Assembly (NCBI GenBank): GCA_932294295.1
Contig: OW028574.1
Location: 31,070,145-31,134,144, forward strand
Source: Alitta virens
Taxonomy: Eukaryota; Annelida; Polychaeta; Phyllodocida; Nereididae
DNA: 64,000 bases
Reading direction: 5' to 3'
Under the pieces are notes generated by a model. It was not told the origin of the DNA. It was given only the letters and a program-made list of their open reading frames with translations, and did not search any database. The position numbers and the translations under genes were made by a program. Positions 13,501 through 23,759 of this stretch are shown here, in pieces (position 1 is the stretch's first letter; every line of letters begins with the position of its first letter).

Positions 13501-15823
13501 TATATTCAAACTTCCTCATACAATGTTCCATGACTCATTTACAATACACAATTCTACTCAGTAGTGGTGGTTTTATTGACAGTATAAAACACCAAAACTG
13601 TCAGAAATTTCCTGAATGATGTCATTTAAAAATCACATCCTGACTGGCAAAAATATGCATTCTAGTGGTGACTAGATTTTTCCAAACAATCTAATTAGAC
13701 ATAGACAGTTCACCAGTTCACCATTGAAAGGCTGACGTGATTTGACAGCTGGCAAAGAATAAATACGAGTTAGAACAGATGTTTAAATGCAGGCCATGGC
13801 CATGAACATGCACCTGTTGTCAAATTACAGTCACCCATCCAAGCATCTTCTAATTCTAAGTGGAAATATGATTATTCGACTAATTTTAGCACACTGTACC
13901 ACATATATCTTAGCACACGTGCTTTGTTTAATCATAGGTATAATGAGGTGTGTATATCTGTCATATTTGTTCATATACACAATTTCTACTGTAGTGCTAA
14001 TACAACTTCAATGCATTTTCAATTTGTGCTTTAAAATCTTCGCAAGGTCTAATCAATTCACATTAATTTATTTGGGATCAGGTGCAATTCTATAATTTTG
14101 AATTCGACATATATATAATCCCACGAAGAACCACATTTTTGCCATATTTGGGTATGCATAATTGCTGGCCACTTGGCACATGTATACATGGCGGTGCCAC
14201 ACTCAAGTACCTTAATAAATACACGAACAATACAACATATGTACATGATGTATAATTGCACGACAGTAGAAATTGTATATATGAACAAATATGACAGACA
14301 GAGCAACATTTATTTCAAACAAAGTCTATATTGCGACCTTAATTCAATCGTGTAAAAGCCAACTCAAATAAGCACTGGCAAAGACAGATAATTATCGGTA
14401 AATGAGTGCAATATATGAGTATGACCTTTCAGGTATCTCATATTTTTGGTGAAAATTCTGTCCTTGAACTCTTTTTAACAACTTGGTTCAAAAGATAAAC
14501 AATGTCCATAAAGGTCTCAATCTGTGCACAATATGGTCATGCTCTGATGCACTTCACTCGACAACCGTGTTGTTGCATGAACTATTTTGGCAAATTCCTC
14601 CCTGCTCAAACATACTGCTGTCAAAAATAAAGCAGCAGTTAAAGCAATAACAATTGCAAGTCACATAATTTTGCAATGACGGATTTTAAGTGTAAATTGT
14701 GTTGAGACAAACTGGAACATGCAGACCTCCAGTTGCAGAATCAAGTTAAATATTTTGGATTTAACATCTATATAGTCATTTTACATTTCATATCATTTAT
14801 CAACTAACAGGAGTCTCAAGACTCGGTCTATCAATAGATTTTGTCAGTACTAATAACCTTAATTCCTCCCAATTTTACACCATGCATCAGTAAGCTGCAA
14901 ATAAACTGCCAATAAAATCACATTAAGTCATGCAATGACCAGAAATATAATTGGGGACCCCACAGTTAGTGTAATTGCTCATCATGAGATGCTAAATTTT
15001 AGCAGGGCCAGCAATGCAACCCTGATTTACCAGGGCTGAGACTGGGCTGGTGGAATCACACAGAATAGAATGACTCATGAATCATGCCATAGTAAACACA
15101 TTGCGACCCATTTTAAACTGTTTCACACCCCCAGCTGTCTGGCTGTGTACTACATGGATATATACACGAGGGACTCACAATGTTATCATGTCAATTTGAC
15201 AACATCCTGAATTTAGCAAGTTGTAACCATAACAGGATCCAATCATAATTGAGGATCCAGGGGCAATTAATACAATTTAATATTAATGGAGTTATAATAA
15301 ATATGTCATAATATATCATACACATATGTTATCTTATTAGGCTAGTATTATGATGTCTGTGGCACGATAAACCCACATTTAGCACTGACAGTGACAGCAA
15401 TATTTTGTGCACAACTTGTAGTTCAACTTCAAGGAAGTGCTTGATCAAGTCAAACAAGATCCAAATATGGTCAAATATTTGTCAGCGTCTATTGGCACGT
15501 TTTGCACAGCCACTGTATGATTTCACATTGCTGAAACCACATGCATAATCTTAAGGTATTCTTTAATAGAAATACCCACAGAAAAGTCGAGAAACTATTT
15601 TCTACCATATAAGGCCAGTCAATGTTATGCAGCTACATCCAAAGCAAATGCGTCATGAAAACCAGTGTTTGTGTTGTGCATAACCAGCCTTACACTTAAG
15701 TTACAGATCGAGGCCACGGTCTAAATATGGAAAACGGAGCTGAATAAGTGTGATTTTAGTTCTCACCTCTCTGTTAGATGACACTGAAGAGATGAAAACG
15801 GTGATCTTGTCGTCCATGTCCAT
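10514..15823 (-). CDS. SH3-domain-binding glutamate-rich-like protein (SH3BGRL family), complete, 3 exons
   Basis: Coding exons are 15823-15767, 11087-10920 and 10579-10514, all phase 0, giving 291 nt and 96 aa. The protein is a small thioredoxin/glutaredoxin fold: first strand ITVFISSVSSNRE, helix LKKRQERILTILEGK, second strand IPFEKIDIAVNED, then the family hallmark PTALPPQVFRGEKYLG. That hallmark combines the cis-proline loop with the PxxP-like SH3-binding segment. It ends with DYDAFDEAIETDQLKDFL. The CxxC redox site is absent, as in SH3BGRL and SH3BGRL3, so a binding or scaffolding role is more likely than oxidoreduction. Length matches the vertebrate small members (93-114 aa); the text resembles SH3BGRL and SH3BGRL3 about equally, so no single orthologue is named. 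Two in-frame ATGs (15823 and 15817) are only two codons apart. Intron 1 is 4.7 kb. Confidence 0.93.
11088..15766. other. Large intron 1 of the SH3BGRL-like gene
   Basis: The 4.7-kb intron contains no convincing exon on either strand. Around 12885-13035 there is a degenerate dispersed repeat: the text near 12980-13035, with a CATCTCATCATTACATC-like stretch followed by GCAGCTGG and ATATTAGCTG, recurs loosely near 40145-40205 and resembles SINE remnants elsewhere in the window. The rest is AT-rich unique-looking sequence. Confidence 0.5.
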
Positions 15824-15960
15824 GTTTGAAGTGATTTAGCTGCTGCAGCAGCGAAGTGGCTGTTCGTTGCCTGGAGCGTATTTCCGATGTGACCAGCAGG
15901 GGGCGCCTCGTCCAGCTGACACTTGCGCCCTCACCAGGCACATGCTAATACGTGTGTGTC
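15824..15960 (-). promoter_or_regulatory. Promoter-proximal region of the SH3BGRL-like gene with a CTCF-like motif
   Basis: The 140 bases upstream of the start codon are the most GC- and CpG-rich stretch of this gene. CCAGCAGGGGGCGCC at 15893-15907 is a close match to the CTCF core consensus. A CTGCTGCAGCAG palindrome lies just upstream of the ATG. No TATA box is seen. Binding is inferred from the motif alone. Confidence 0.45.
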
Positions 15961-16827
15961 ATGCATTCTACAGCACTACTGGTAGACTATTGGTGTTCAT
16001 TCGCGAAGTGCTTTAAATAACCTGTACAATAGCTATAGTAACAGATTAGATATAAAAAATTTATATATATATACTGTAAAGGATGTAGGGTTATCTTAAA
16101 TTGGTTTGTACAAAATTGTTAACATTAATGTGTTACGGTATAACAAAATAGCTAAATAGCTATTTTTAACTTAGCTCTTAGTCAATCAACATATCAAATT
16201 TCATTTATGATGTTTCATGAGGGCTTTAAGGCCTGTAGCCAAGGGGGCAAGGGGGGGGGGGGGGTTCAAGAGGTCGCATAAGTGCTCAAGTGACTCCATG
16301 GTCCATGTCCACACGGTCCACTTCAGAGAATGTTTTTTTTTTTTATGTATTAAAAGTCCATATTTTAAAAACAAAGACCCACCCTTGCCCTTAAACCGAT
16401 GGAAAGCATCATTAAAGCATCTTAACATATTTTTTTTTACTGCAGTAGTATAGCAGCCTTACTATACGCTATTACGTTATATGAAATGAGGAACTTCATT
16501 CATTTTGTTGCCAGTATTTGTCAGGGGGTCGGACCCCCTGACACGGGGTCCGGTACAAGTCCGTTGAAAATACCAGACCGGATCGGTCCAAGGCGGTCCG
16601 GTCCGCATCACTATAGTGAAGATAGAATCTGGGTATTGTCACCAATCACAATAATTAATTCACCTGTCAGTTTTAGAATGTGCAAATAATTCTAGTGCTC
16701 ATTCGTTTTTTCTAACATTCTGACTCGTATAGTAAACTTGGATGGCTGGGTATTCTAGCCCATCATTCATAATCATGTGCTCATTGAATTTCATTGTGGC
16801 TCAGGTTGAAAAACCTAGAAAATTGCA
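15961..16827. other. Intergenic, low-complexity tracts and a short palindrome
   Basis: No gene is seen. A run of 14 G lies at 16251-16264 directly after CTGTAGCCAAGGGGG, a poly-G-associated dispersed repeat style that recurs in the window. At 16521-16541 TCAGGGGGTC is followed by an almost exact reverse complement, forming a 10-bp-stem hairpin, and GGTCCGG-type words repeat down to about 16610. Confidence 0.6.
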
Positions 16828-16832
16828 TTAAA

Positions 16833-16867
16833 TCTTGGAGGAATCTTGGAGAGAAGGAGAGGACACT
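16833..16867 (+). repeat. Left terminal inverted repeat of the 4.3-kb transposon
   Basis: These 35 bases match the inverted right end (21113-21143) throughout, apart from a 4-base length difference at positions 13-17. They start immediately after TTAAA. Confidence 0.8.
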
Positions 16868-17071
16868 TAGGTTCATCAAAGGTTGAATCACCGTCGCGCA
16901 AAAAGCTTAATGACCTTAAAGGAACCGCCCCTAATTGGGGGGCAATTGTGCAACAATAAACATGGAATATAGATATTTATCCATTTACAAATTCATTTGT
17001 AATGCATGATACACATAATTTGGTTATTCTGAGTACAAAAGAACTAAAAAATACATGTCTCATGAATTCCA

Positions 17072-17482
17072 TGTGACGGAATCACAGTTTTGGTTGTGAC
17101 ATTTTAATAAATGAATAAAAATAGTAAAAAAAAACTAGTGAATAGAAGCTCATTCCAAAAACTTTCTCATGCAGCCTACATATGAAGCTAAAGAATGATA
17201 TTGGAAAATTAAAATGTATTATGAGGTGACACAAGAAACTGACGATCAAATGTAGTGTGACGGAATCACTTCAGTTTGGAATTCCTTTCAGTGTACCGTG
17301 GCTATAATCACTATTTTTAGCTCACATGAGCATCAGAGAATGTCAAACATGTTTTCATTCCATAGTGGCACTTTACCATGAACAAAATGTGAAAAATCAA
17401 GTTCCTGGTAGTCACGGAGTGTTGGCTACATTCTACTCTATCGGTTGTGACGGAATCACAGCTGCAGTGCGACGGAATCACA
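17072..17482 (+). repeat. Four left subterminal copies of TGTGACGGAATCACA
   Basis: Copies lie at 17072-17086, 17256-17270 (last base changed), 17446-17460 and 17468-17482 (one internal change), all in the same orientation. The motif is a TGTGA/TCACA inverted repeat around an asymmetric CGGAA centre, as expected for a dimeric protein's binding site. The reverse orientation appears at the other end of the element. Confidence 0.85.
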
Positions 17483-18067
17483 ATCAGCAATGATGCATAA
17501 TGCATATCTGCATATCTGAATTTCAAAATAACATATTGATAATTTATCTTTGAGCATATTTAATTTATTGTACAATATGAGGTTTTAAACCTCAGTTATT
17601 TTTGTTTAAGTTTTTCCAAGAAACTAGACCGAAAGCAATATCGTGTAGCGTCCAAGGACAGATTAATTACACTCCGTCTATCGAGATACCACATAGAATG
17701 TAGTCCATGTCTACAGGATACCAGATATTTAAAAAAACATGTGCAGAGCAAATATATATTTGCTTTAGTTGAACCTATTGATGTAGGTCAATTGGAGCAC
17801 ATATTCATTATGAAGAACAACGCAAGTTTGTGTAAGTCTACAAAATTATGCAAATTTATTACAAAATTATACAAATTGATTTAATGGATGAAAATATCAA
17901 CCATGTTTAAATTGCAGTGAAATTTTCAAGTCCCTTCACAAAACTGAGTCAATTATATTGATCATGAGAAAAAAAAAACATTTCTTCAGTCTTGAGTCCC
18001 CACAATGAAAGTCACATTCACATGCATTCTTGGCAGGTGAAAGATTCATCGTCATCCAGAACACCGC

Positions 18068-20136
18068 TTACTTCTGCACAAGTGAGATGGTAGTACAACC
18101 ACATTTTCCTGTGCACAGAATCCACTCTTCATGTGTCTTTGGATCTCCAATATCTCCATACTTCCAATCACACAAGGCACAGTTGTCCTCTTTTTGAGAT
18201 TTGTTTTGCTTTTTATTCACCTTTTTACGCCTTTTCTGGCGAGTGGGTTGCTTCTTGGACACTTCAGGTTCAGGTTCGGGTTCGGGTTCAGGCTCGGGTT
18301 CAGGATCATGGACCGGAATGCCTAATGATTCGGCCAGCTCTACAGCCATTGGGATTGCTGTGTCATCATTTTCAGATTGATCCAAATCCACCTGATGAAC
18401 TTCGTGGACAGTGGCAATGTTGAAGAATTTGACCTCGATTCCTCCATCAATGGGTTTGGCATAATGGGTGTTCAGTGTCCCTGGCATTGTACTTAATTTC
18501 TCCCATAACTGGTCCACATTCAGCTCACTGCATGTTTGTTTAATCAGATCGCCATTGACCTCTGTGCACCTAATATTTGGAGATGCTGACACCAACACTT
18601 GTTGAAAAGATTTAGCATCAGAAACAAAACATGCTCGGCTAAGAATCTTTCTCTCTACAACTCTTTTGGCTGTTCCACCGAGGGCATCGCATGGGCCCTT
18701 GCCATGAGCGGTTGCCAAGAAGCTCCATGACAGTTCTTTTTTGTACAAGGTTTGAAATTTCAGGAGCATACTAAAGATGAAACGATTCTTAAATTGGGCA
18801 GCACTGCCATCACTCCAAAAGTTGATCTGGTGCGCCTCAATGAATTTGTTTGTGACATAATCCAAGATTGATTTGATGAAAGTGACAACTGCTTACTTGT
18901 TATGCTCTAGGATATCTGATACAATAATCCATGAGACAGTGTCAGCCCTGTGCCACACAACAATGGTAAAAATCGACATCTGCTTCTTGTGTCAGTGGGC
19001 TCCCTGGACTTCATCTTGGAAGGCAATACTGTAGTTCTCACTATAGTCAACTTGAACAATCACTTCATCACTATCATCATCTTGGGCTGCTGATTTAGCT
19101 TTTTGGTAACTTTTTTCTTGATTTTTTTTAATAAAACAATGCCATGTGAACTGTGGCAACTTCCCCTTCAACACAGCAATTGCCTCCTCAGATAGGCCTA
19201 TCTTCTCAAATTTTTCGATGTGCCCATCATCGCTTTGTTGCCATGTGTACCATGTCAATGGCAAAGCTCTTTCATCTTCTGTCAAATTTTCTGTGAAATT
19301 GGAATCAAACATTTTTCCATCTTGGCATTCAACACATGAATTTGACATACACTCCTCGTTTTCCAGGTCACAACAGCATTTGCCCAAGAAGGCTTCTCAT
19401 TCATATCGCATGAATATGGTAGGGTGCTTTCTGTTCAGTGCCTCAAGTAGTAGGAACACGTTTGTGTGGTACACACATCCAAATACATTCTGTGGTGTCT
19501 CGGCAAACAGGAGAACATGTGCTGGACGCAATTCCGCAAACTTGGCAACTCTGCATACACCAGGATTTTCAGCATCAAACAAGGCATAGGCCTCAGCAAT
19601 GGACATCAGCATATTTCTTTTTTGCATTAGGACCTTTTCTCCTCCTATTCTAACTGACTTTACGTCAGCTTTACCGGGCATTACTCGAGAAATGGTGTCC
19701 CGTTCAAAGAAGGTCTTCACCTTTTCTTGATTTTCTTGAGTCATGGCTCTTGCTGAAGGTGTCTTGGGGGTAACATTGATGCCAAGGATTTCCTCAGCCA
19801 ATTTTCCTACAACTGCCTTTTGTTTTCTGGGGCTAGTGGGCAGGGCATTTAGCACCTTGTACTTTGCCTTGTGGAAAGTTCCCGCATTTTTGTATGCAAC
19901 ATCATTCCTTTCAGCTTCAGTTTGACTACGCACAGTGGCTGCAACATCCCTCTTGTTTTGCCTCCATTTCTTTGCTTTTCTTTGGCCTTTTTAAGTTCCA
20001 TGGGGCTGAATGACTGTCTCTTTTCTTTTTTCCGCTGTCTGTCCAGTTCCAGGTATAGTGCATACATTTCTGGATCCTCTCGTAGCTTTCGTCGGTGCTC
20101 ACGCTGCCTTTCTGCAGCAGACTTGGAGAGACTCAT
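18068..20136 (-). pseudogene. Decayed transposase-like gene with a SDG...HGKGPCD core
   Basis: The reading begins MSLSKSAAERQREHRRKL at 20136, right after a TTTTCAG acceptor, which suggests an upstream intron. A frameshift near 19975 moves it into a second frame that then runs to 18068, broken by TGA at 19397-19399, TGA at 18992-18994 and TAA near 18898. Readable blocks are a basic N-terminus; FFERDTISRVMPGK; a Cys-rich stretch (KCCCDLENEECMSNSCVEC); VQVDYSENYS; FWSDGSAAQFKNRF; FLATAHGKGPCDALGGTAKR; a Glu-Pro repeat; and a final Cys-rich tail (CALCDW...CTGKCGC). I recall this block order from multicopy 'uncharacterized' proteins of fish, cnidarians and other animals. The spaced Asp residues in VDYSEN and WSDG, with the later HGKGPCD, could form a DDE/D-type catalytic core. 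That reading is inference. Confidence 0.7.
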
Positions 20137-20309
20137 TCTGAAAATGAATAGGTTATATTGATTATATAAATTCCAATGGTGCATTTAATTTATTCTCACT
20201 ATAAGCCCAAATATTAAGATATGTCATAACAAAATAAAATGTTAATTTTTAGTAATTTCTTCAAAAATATGTTGCAATATAATTTTAACGTCAAAAGGCC
20301 AAATTCAGA

Positions 20310-20339
20310 TGTGATTCCGTCACGTGTGATTCCGTCACA
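20310..20339 (-). repeat. Two right subterminal copies of the 15-bp motif, inverted
   Basis: TGTGATTCCGTCAC occurs at 20310-20323 and again at 20325-20338, back to back and inverted relative to the four left copies. They lie about 170 bases upstream of the transposase-like start codon, so they may also act as an operator for that gene (inference). Confidence 0.85.
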
Positions 20340-21112
20340 CAGAAATTAAGCATTGAAATTTGAAATATCTTTGATTCCACAAACTAAATATAAGTTACAC
20401 CATGCATCATGGCAAAATGCAAGCTTGGATGGTGCTGTCATTTAAGAAAAAGAAGTTATGAAAACTTAAATGAAGTCAGCGATATAAACATTCCATTCAA
20501 ATAATTAATCGCGTCCGTAACAGCACTCAGAGATGACAATTTTAAGCACAGATGGATTAAAGAGAAAAAATGCTTCATTTTGGTACCAAATATGCTAGGA
20601 CGGAACAAACAAATGCCACAAACCTGAAATGATTTTCTTTGGTAAAAAAATTGGCGTCTGCTGTGCAGAATTCCAGGTGTCTCAAGGTGTCTCAGAAGAA
20701 TGTGTGTCCCCAAAATTTTTTGTGAAATTTTTATAACAAGGAATCAAGTTAACATAGTTATTAATGTGTAAATGAAAATTTATTTTTTTGCCCTTAGTAG
20801 AAAATTTCATTTAGAACACAAAACTGGCTTTTGTGGTAATGAAATAGATACATTTAATTGGGTAAATAACTAAACAGTACCATTTCTGCTGAGTATAGTT
20901 CATATTAATTAGTAGGAGATTCAACATAAAGGACCACTGCCTCCCCCCAGCCAGGCTGGGCCAGCGCGACGCTGATTGTACATGAAAAAACTTTTATTGG
21001 CCTGGTTCTTAATTGCTTAAAATGACGATTTCAAAGTCAAACTCCACCTTAGACCTGTGAAATCTGAGGAATGACGAACTTTCATTACAGCATGCTCATG
21101 TTGCAAATTCTG

Positions 21113-21143
21113 AGTGTCCTCTCCTTCTCTAATTCCTCCAAGA
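21113..21143 (-). repeat. Right terminal inverted repeat of the 4.3-kb transposon
   Basis: The reverse complement of these 31 bases pairs with the left terminus at 16833-16867, and they are followed by TTAAA. Confidence 0.8.
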
Positions 21144-21243
21144 TTAAATCTACTCTGTGACCTTGATTGCTTGTCTGACGTACTTAGATACATATATTCC
21201 TATAAAAATCCAAGGATTACTAGTTTTGACACTTTGACGCAAT

Positions 21244-21770
21244 ATGAAAATATCAAGGTAATGCAATCTTTTAAACCATAACAGTTACAAGATTATGCTA
21301 TTTAAAGATCATTATAAAGAGAAGGATTCAAGTCTTTGCAGGTCAGTTTGCTAGTTTGGGGCCGAGCTGGGAGCTGCAAAAATGGCAACTTTGGCGCCCT
21401 CTAGCATCTAGATGATTTGACCTACTGACCTAATTTTTTCATATTAAAATTTTTCTCAGTAATTAATACCCTAATATTAATTTTCTGAGTAATCGAAGGA
21501 TTGTATAACGAGTTATACTTTAAAGGTTTTTGTGGACATATGCTCACAATATAAATTTCTCAAGGTTGGGCGATCTTTTGAACTATAAAAGCTAAATATG
21601 GAAAGAGAAGGTTCTAAGCTTTCAGAATATATCTTTTTGAGCTCTGTAACTCAATTGGGAGCCGAGATATGAGCTGCTAAAAATGGCAGTTTTGGGGCCC
21701 TCTGGCTTCTAGACAGCTTGACCAGTTGACCTATTGACCAATTTTCTATAATTAAGCTTATCTAGGCAGG
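21244..21770. repeat. Two diverged tandem copies of an approximately 310-bp unit
   Basis: The words TCAAGGT...ATCTTTT, AGAGAAGG, GGGAGC(C)GAG...GAGCTGC, AAAATGGCA and CCCTCT occur in the same order starting at about 21250 and again at about 21560. The spacing is roughly 310 bases. The copies end near GACCTACTGACC and GACCTATTGACC. There is no coding potential. Confidence 0.65.
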
Positions 21771-23759
21771 GCTATTTCTATTTTGAATTTCAAAGTTATT
21801 CATGATTTTTCAATTTAAGATTTAAAAATAGGGGGGGTAGGTCAAATTTTTTTGAGGGGTTAAAAAGTTTTGCAAAAAAACTGCCCTGAGTCACTGAGAC
21901 TGAGTGTATGTAGATCATGTGCTGAATCAACTGGAAGAACCATGTTGTTCCAAGGCCTATGTCTAAAACGTTATGTATTTTGAATGTGGTAACCAACTTT
22001 TTGCAAAATTAGTCGCCAAAACCATGATTACCTTCTGACTGGCCTGGAAAGCCAAAAGGCATTCTGATCTGTTGCTGTTTCCATTCGTTCGCTGGGGTTT
22101 GCTGAGGGTTTGCTGCACAATCTCATTTCTCATATGGTCACAATTACCTCTCGATCTAGCCCAGAGAGCTTTAGAATTAAGTAATTTATCGGAAAATCAA
22201 CAAATGCTAACTCGGTAAACTGGTTGCAACATTCAATACATTTATTTGACCAATCATCAACAGCTCAATAACAGATATTTTACACACAACAAAGCATTAA
22301 GACTGTGTCGTCACCTCACAGCCCAGCGACCTAAATATAGCTGTAAATATTACAGAATGACATGTGCTGTGTTTACGCAATTTTTGTTCTGACAAGCAGG
22401 CAATTCAAAATTTTCCTAAACTAAAAAACTATGAAACCATTTCTCTTGTATTTTTTAAGAGATTTCTTAAGTCTACAGCCTATCACCTATACATAGTTAA
22501 TTAAACCAATCATTTAACAACGTAAACTAGCAAAGAATGTCCAACATTAGGTCGATGGGCTGTTAGTTGACAGCACAGTGTTTATATCAGTAACAGTTTA
22601 GATAACAATATACACTGTATGTTGTGCAGCAGATCCAAGTATTTATCTTTTTCATCACCAAATCAGAAAAAAATGGTGATGAGGTAAGATTTACTCTGTA
22701 AGTACAGCTGGGAGTATTAATTATGTGCAACATTTAAAAACAAATGACTTATACCAGCTAAGTCATGCATTATCATAATTATGGAGTTGCAGTATTTTAC
22801 AAATAATAGATATAATAAGAAACAACTGATCACAAATATTGTTAAATATATTTCATGTATATCCTATATTTTAGTGCTTTCCATAAAATTCTATTTAAGC
22901 CAGGATTTATATCTAAGTTAATTTCATAATCTGAGTAAGCAGTATGTAAAATTTTGCTGATGAGTATATTTCTGCCAAACAAATCTGTAATATAAAACAC
23001 CATAAACATGCTGCAGGTAAAGTATGAGATATTCACAGTATTGATATATTTACAAGCAATTTCATTAAATGCAATAACTTTTAAAATCTCATGCGAAATG
23101 AGTTTAATAAAAAAGCACATGGCAAGATGAATAAAGATGTTATCGTAACACATTTTATAAATAGATAAACACACAGAAATATCCATAGCAATGACTTTTT
23201 AAGTTAAAAACTCCATAAATAAGGTTATAGTTTGAATAAAACTACAAAAAATACAAGATATTTTACCACAGAAATGACCACAATACTGAAGAAGTATCTT
23301 GGAAATTAACATTGATTATCAGAATGACTAGCTCAAATGAGATAGCTAAACGGACAAATGTTATCAACCTGAGTAGAAATATTCACTTATATAATAAGTT
23401 AGTGGACTTATGCAGGATTTGTGCAATAATATATCAAGCAAAAACTCAATAAATATCTATCTATAGTGTACATTGGTCTACATAGACAATAGCTTTGACA
23501 TAACATTTTGGTTCATTTAAGGCACATAAATACTTATATCTATCTTGTCAAATATATAACAAAATATTTGGATTTAAGAATCCCATAAAATCACTTAAAT
23601 GAGACTTCATATACAGTGCGTATATATATAAAACAAATTAAACAATAGAAGTGTGAATCAATTCAACAGGAAACAATACTAGCAGACAAAATAACTGATG
23701 AGCTAGGTTAAAATCTTGATGTCTTAAAATCTTAAAAGTGGACTTTTGATTATAGATTG
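21771..23759. other. Intergenic / probable 3' UTR of the Dispatched-like gene
   Basis: This is AT-rich DNA without recognisable exons. The part next to 23760 should be the 3' UTR of the Dispatched-like gene. The minus-strand open frame at 22842-23186 has only random hydrophobic composition and is not called. Confidence 0.5.

Larger units (their letters stand above)
16833..21143 (-). mobile_element. 4.3-kb DNA transposon with TIRs and a transposase-like gene of an undescribed-looking type
   Basis: The ends are inverted copies of each other: 16833-16867 and the reverse complement of 21143-21113 share TCTTGGAGGAAT followed by AGAGAAGGAGAGGACACT, differing only by CTTGG versus T between these blocks. 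Both ends are flanked by TTAAA (16828-16832 and 21144-21148), a likely target-site duplication of the TTAA type known for piggyBac and Kolobok. Inside, a 15-bp motif is repeated at both ends in opposite orientation, and one minus-strand transposase-like gene fills the middle (20136-18068). The gene carries one frameshift and three stops, so this copy is dead. About 0.8-1.2 kb of AT-rich non-coding DNA lies between the gene and each terminus. The superfamily is not assigned. Confidence 0.75.

Noticed and set aside
16201..16453. Gly- and Pro-rich frames through the poly-G tract
   Set aside because: The composition is imposed by the homopolymer run; there is no coding signal on either side.
22842..23186. 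A 114-residue hydrophobic open frame next to the Dispatched-like gene
   Set aside because: AT-rich composition alone gives this pattern; there is no motif and no splice context.
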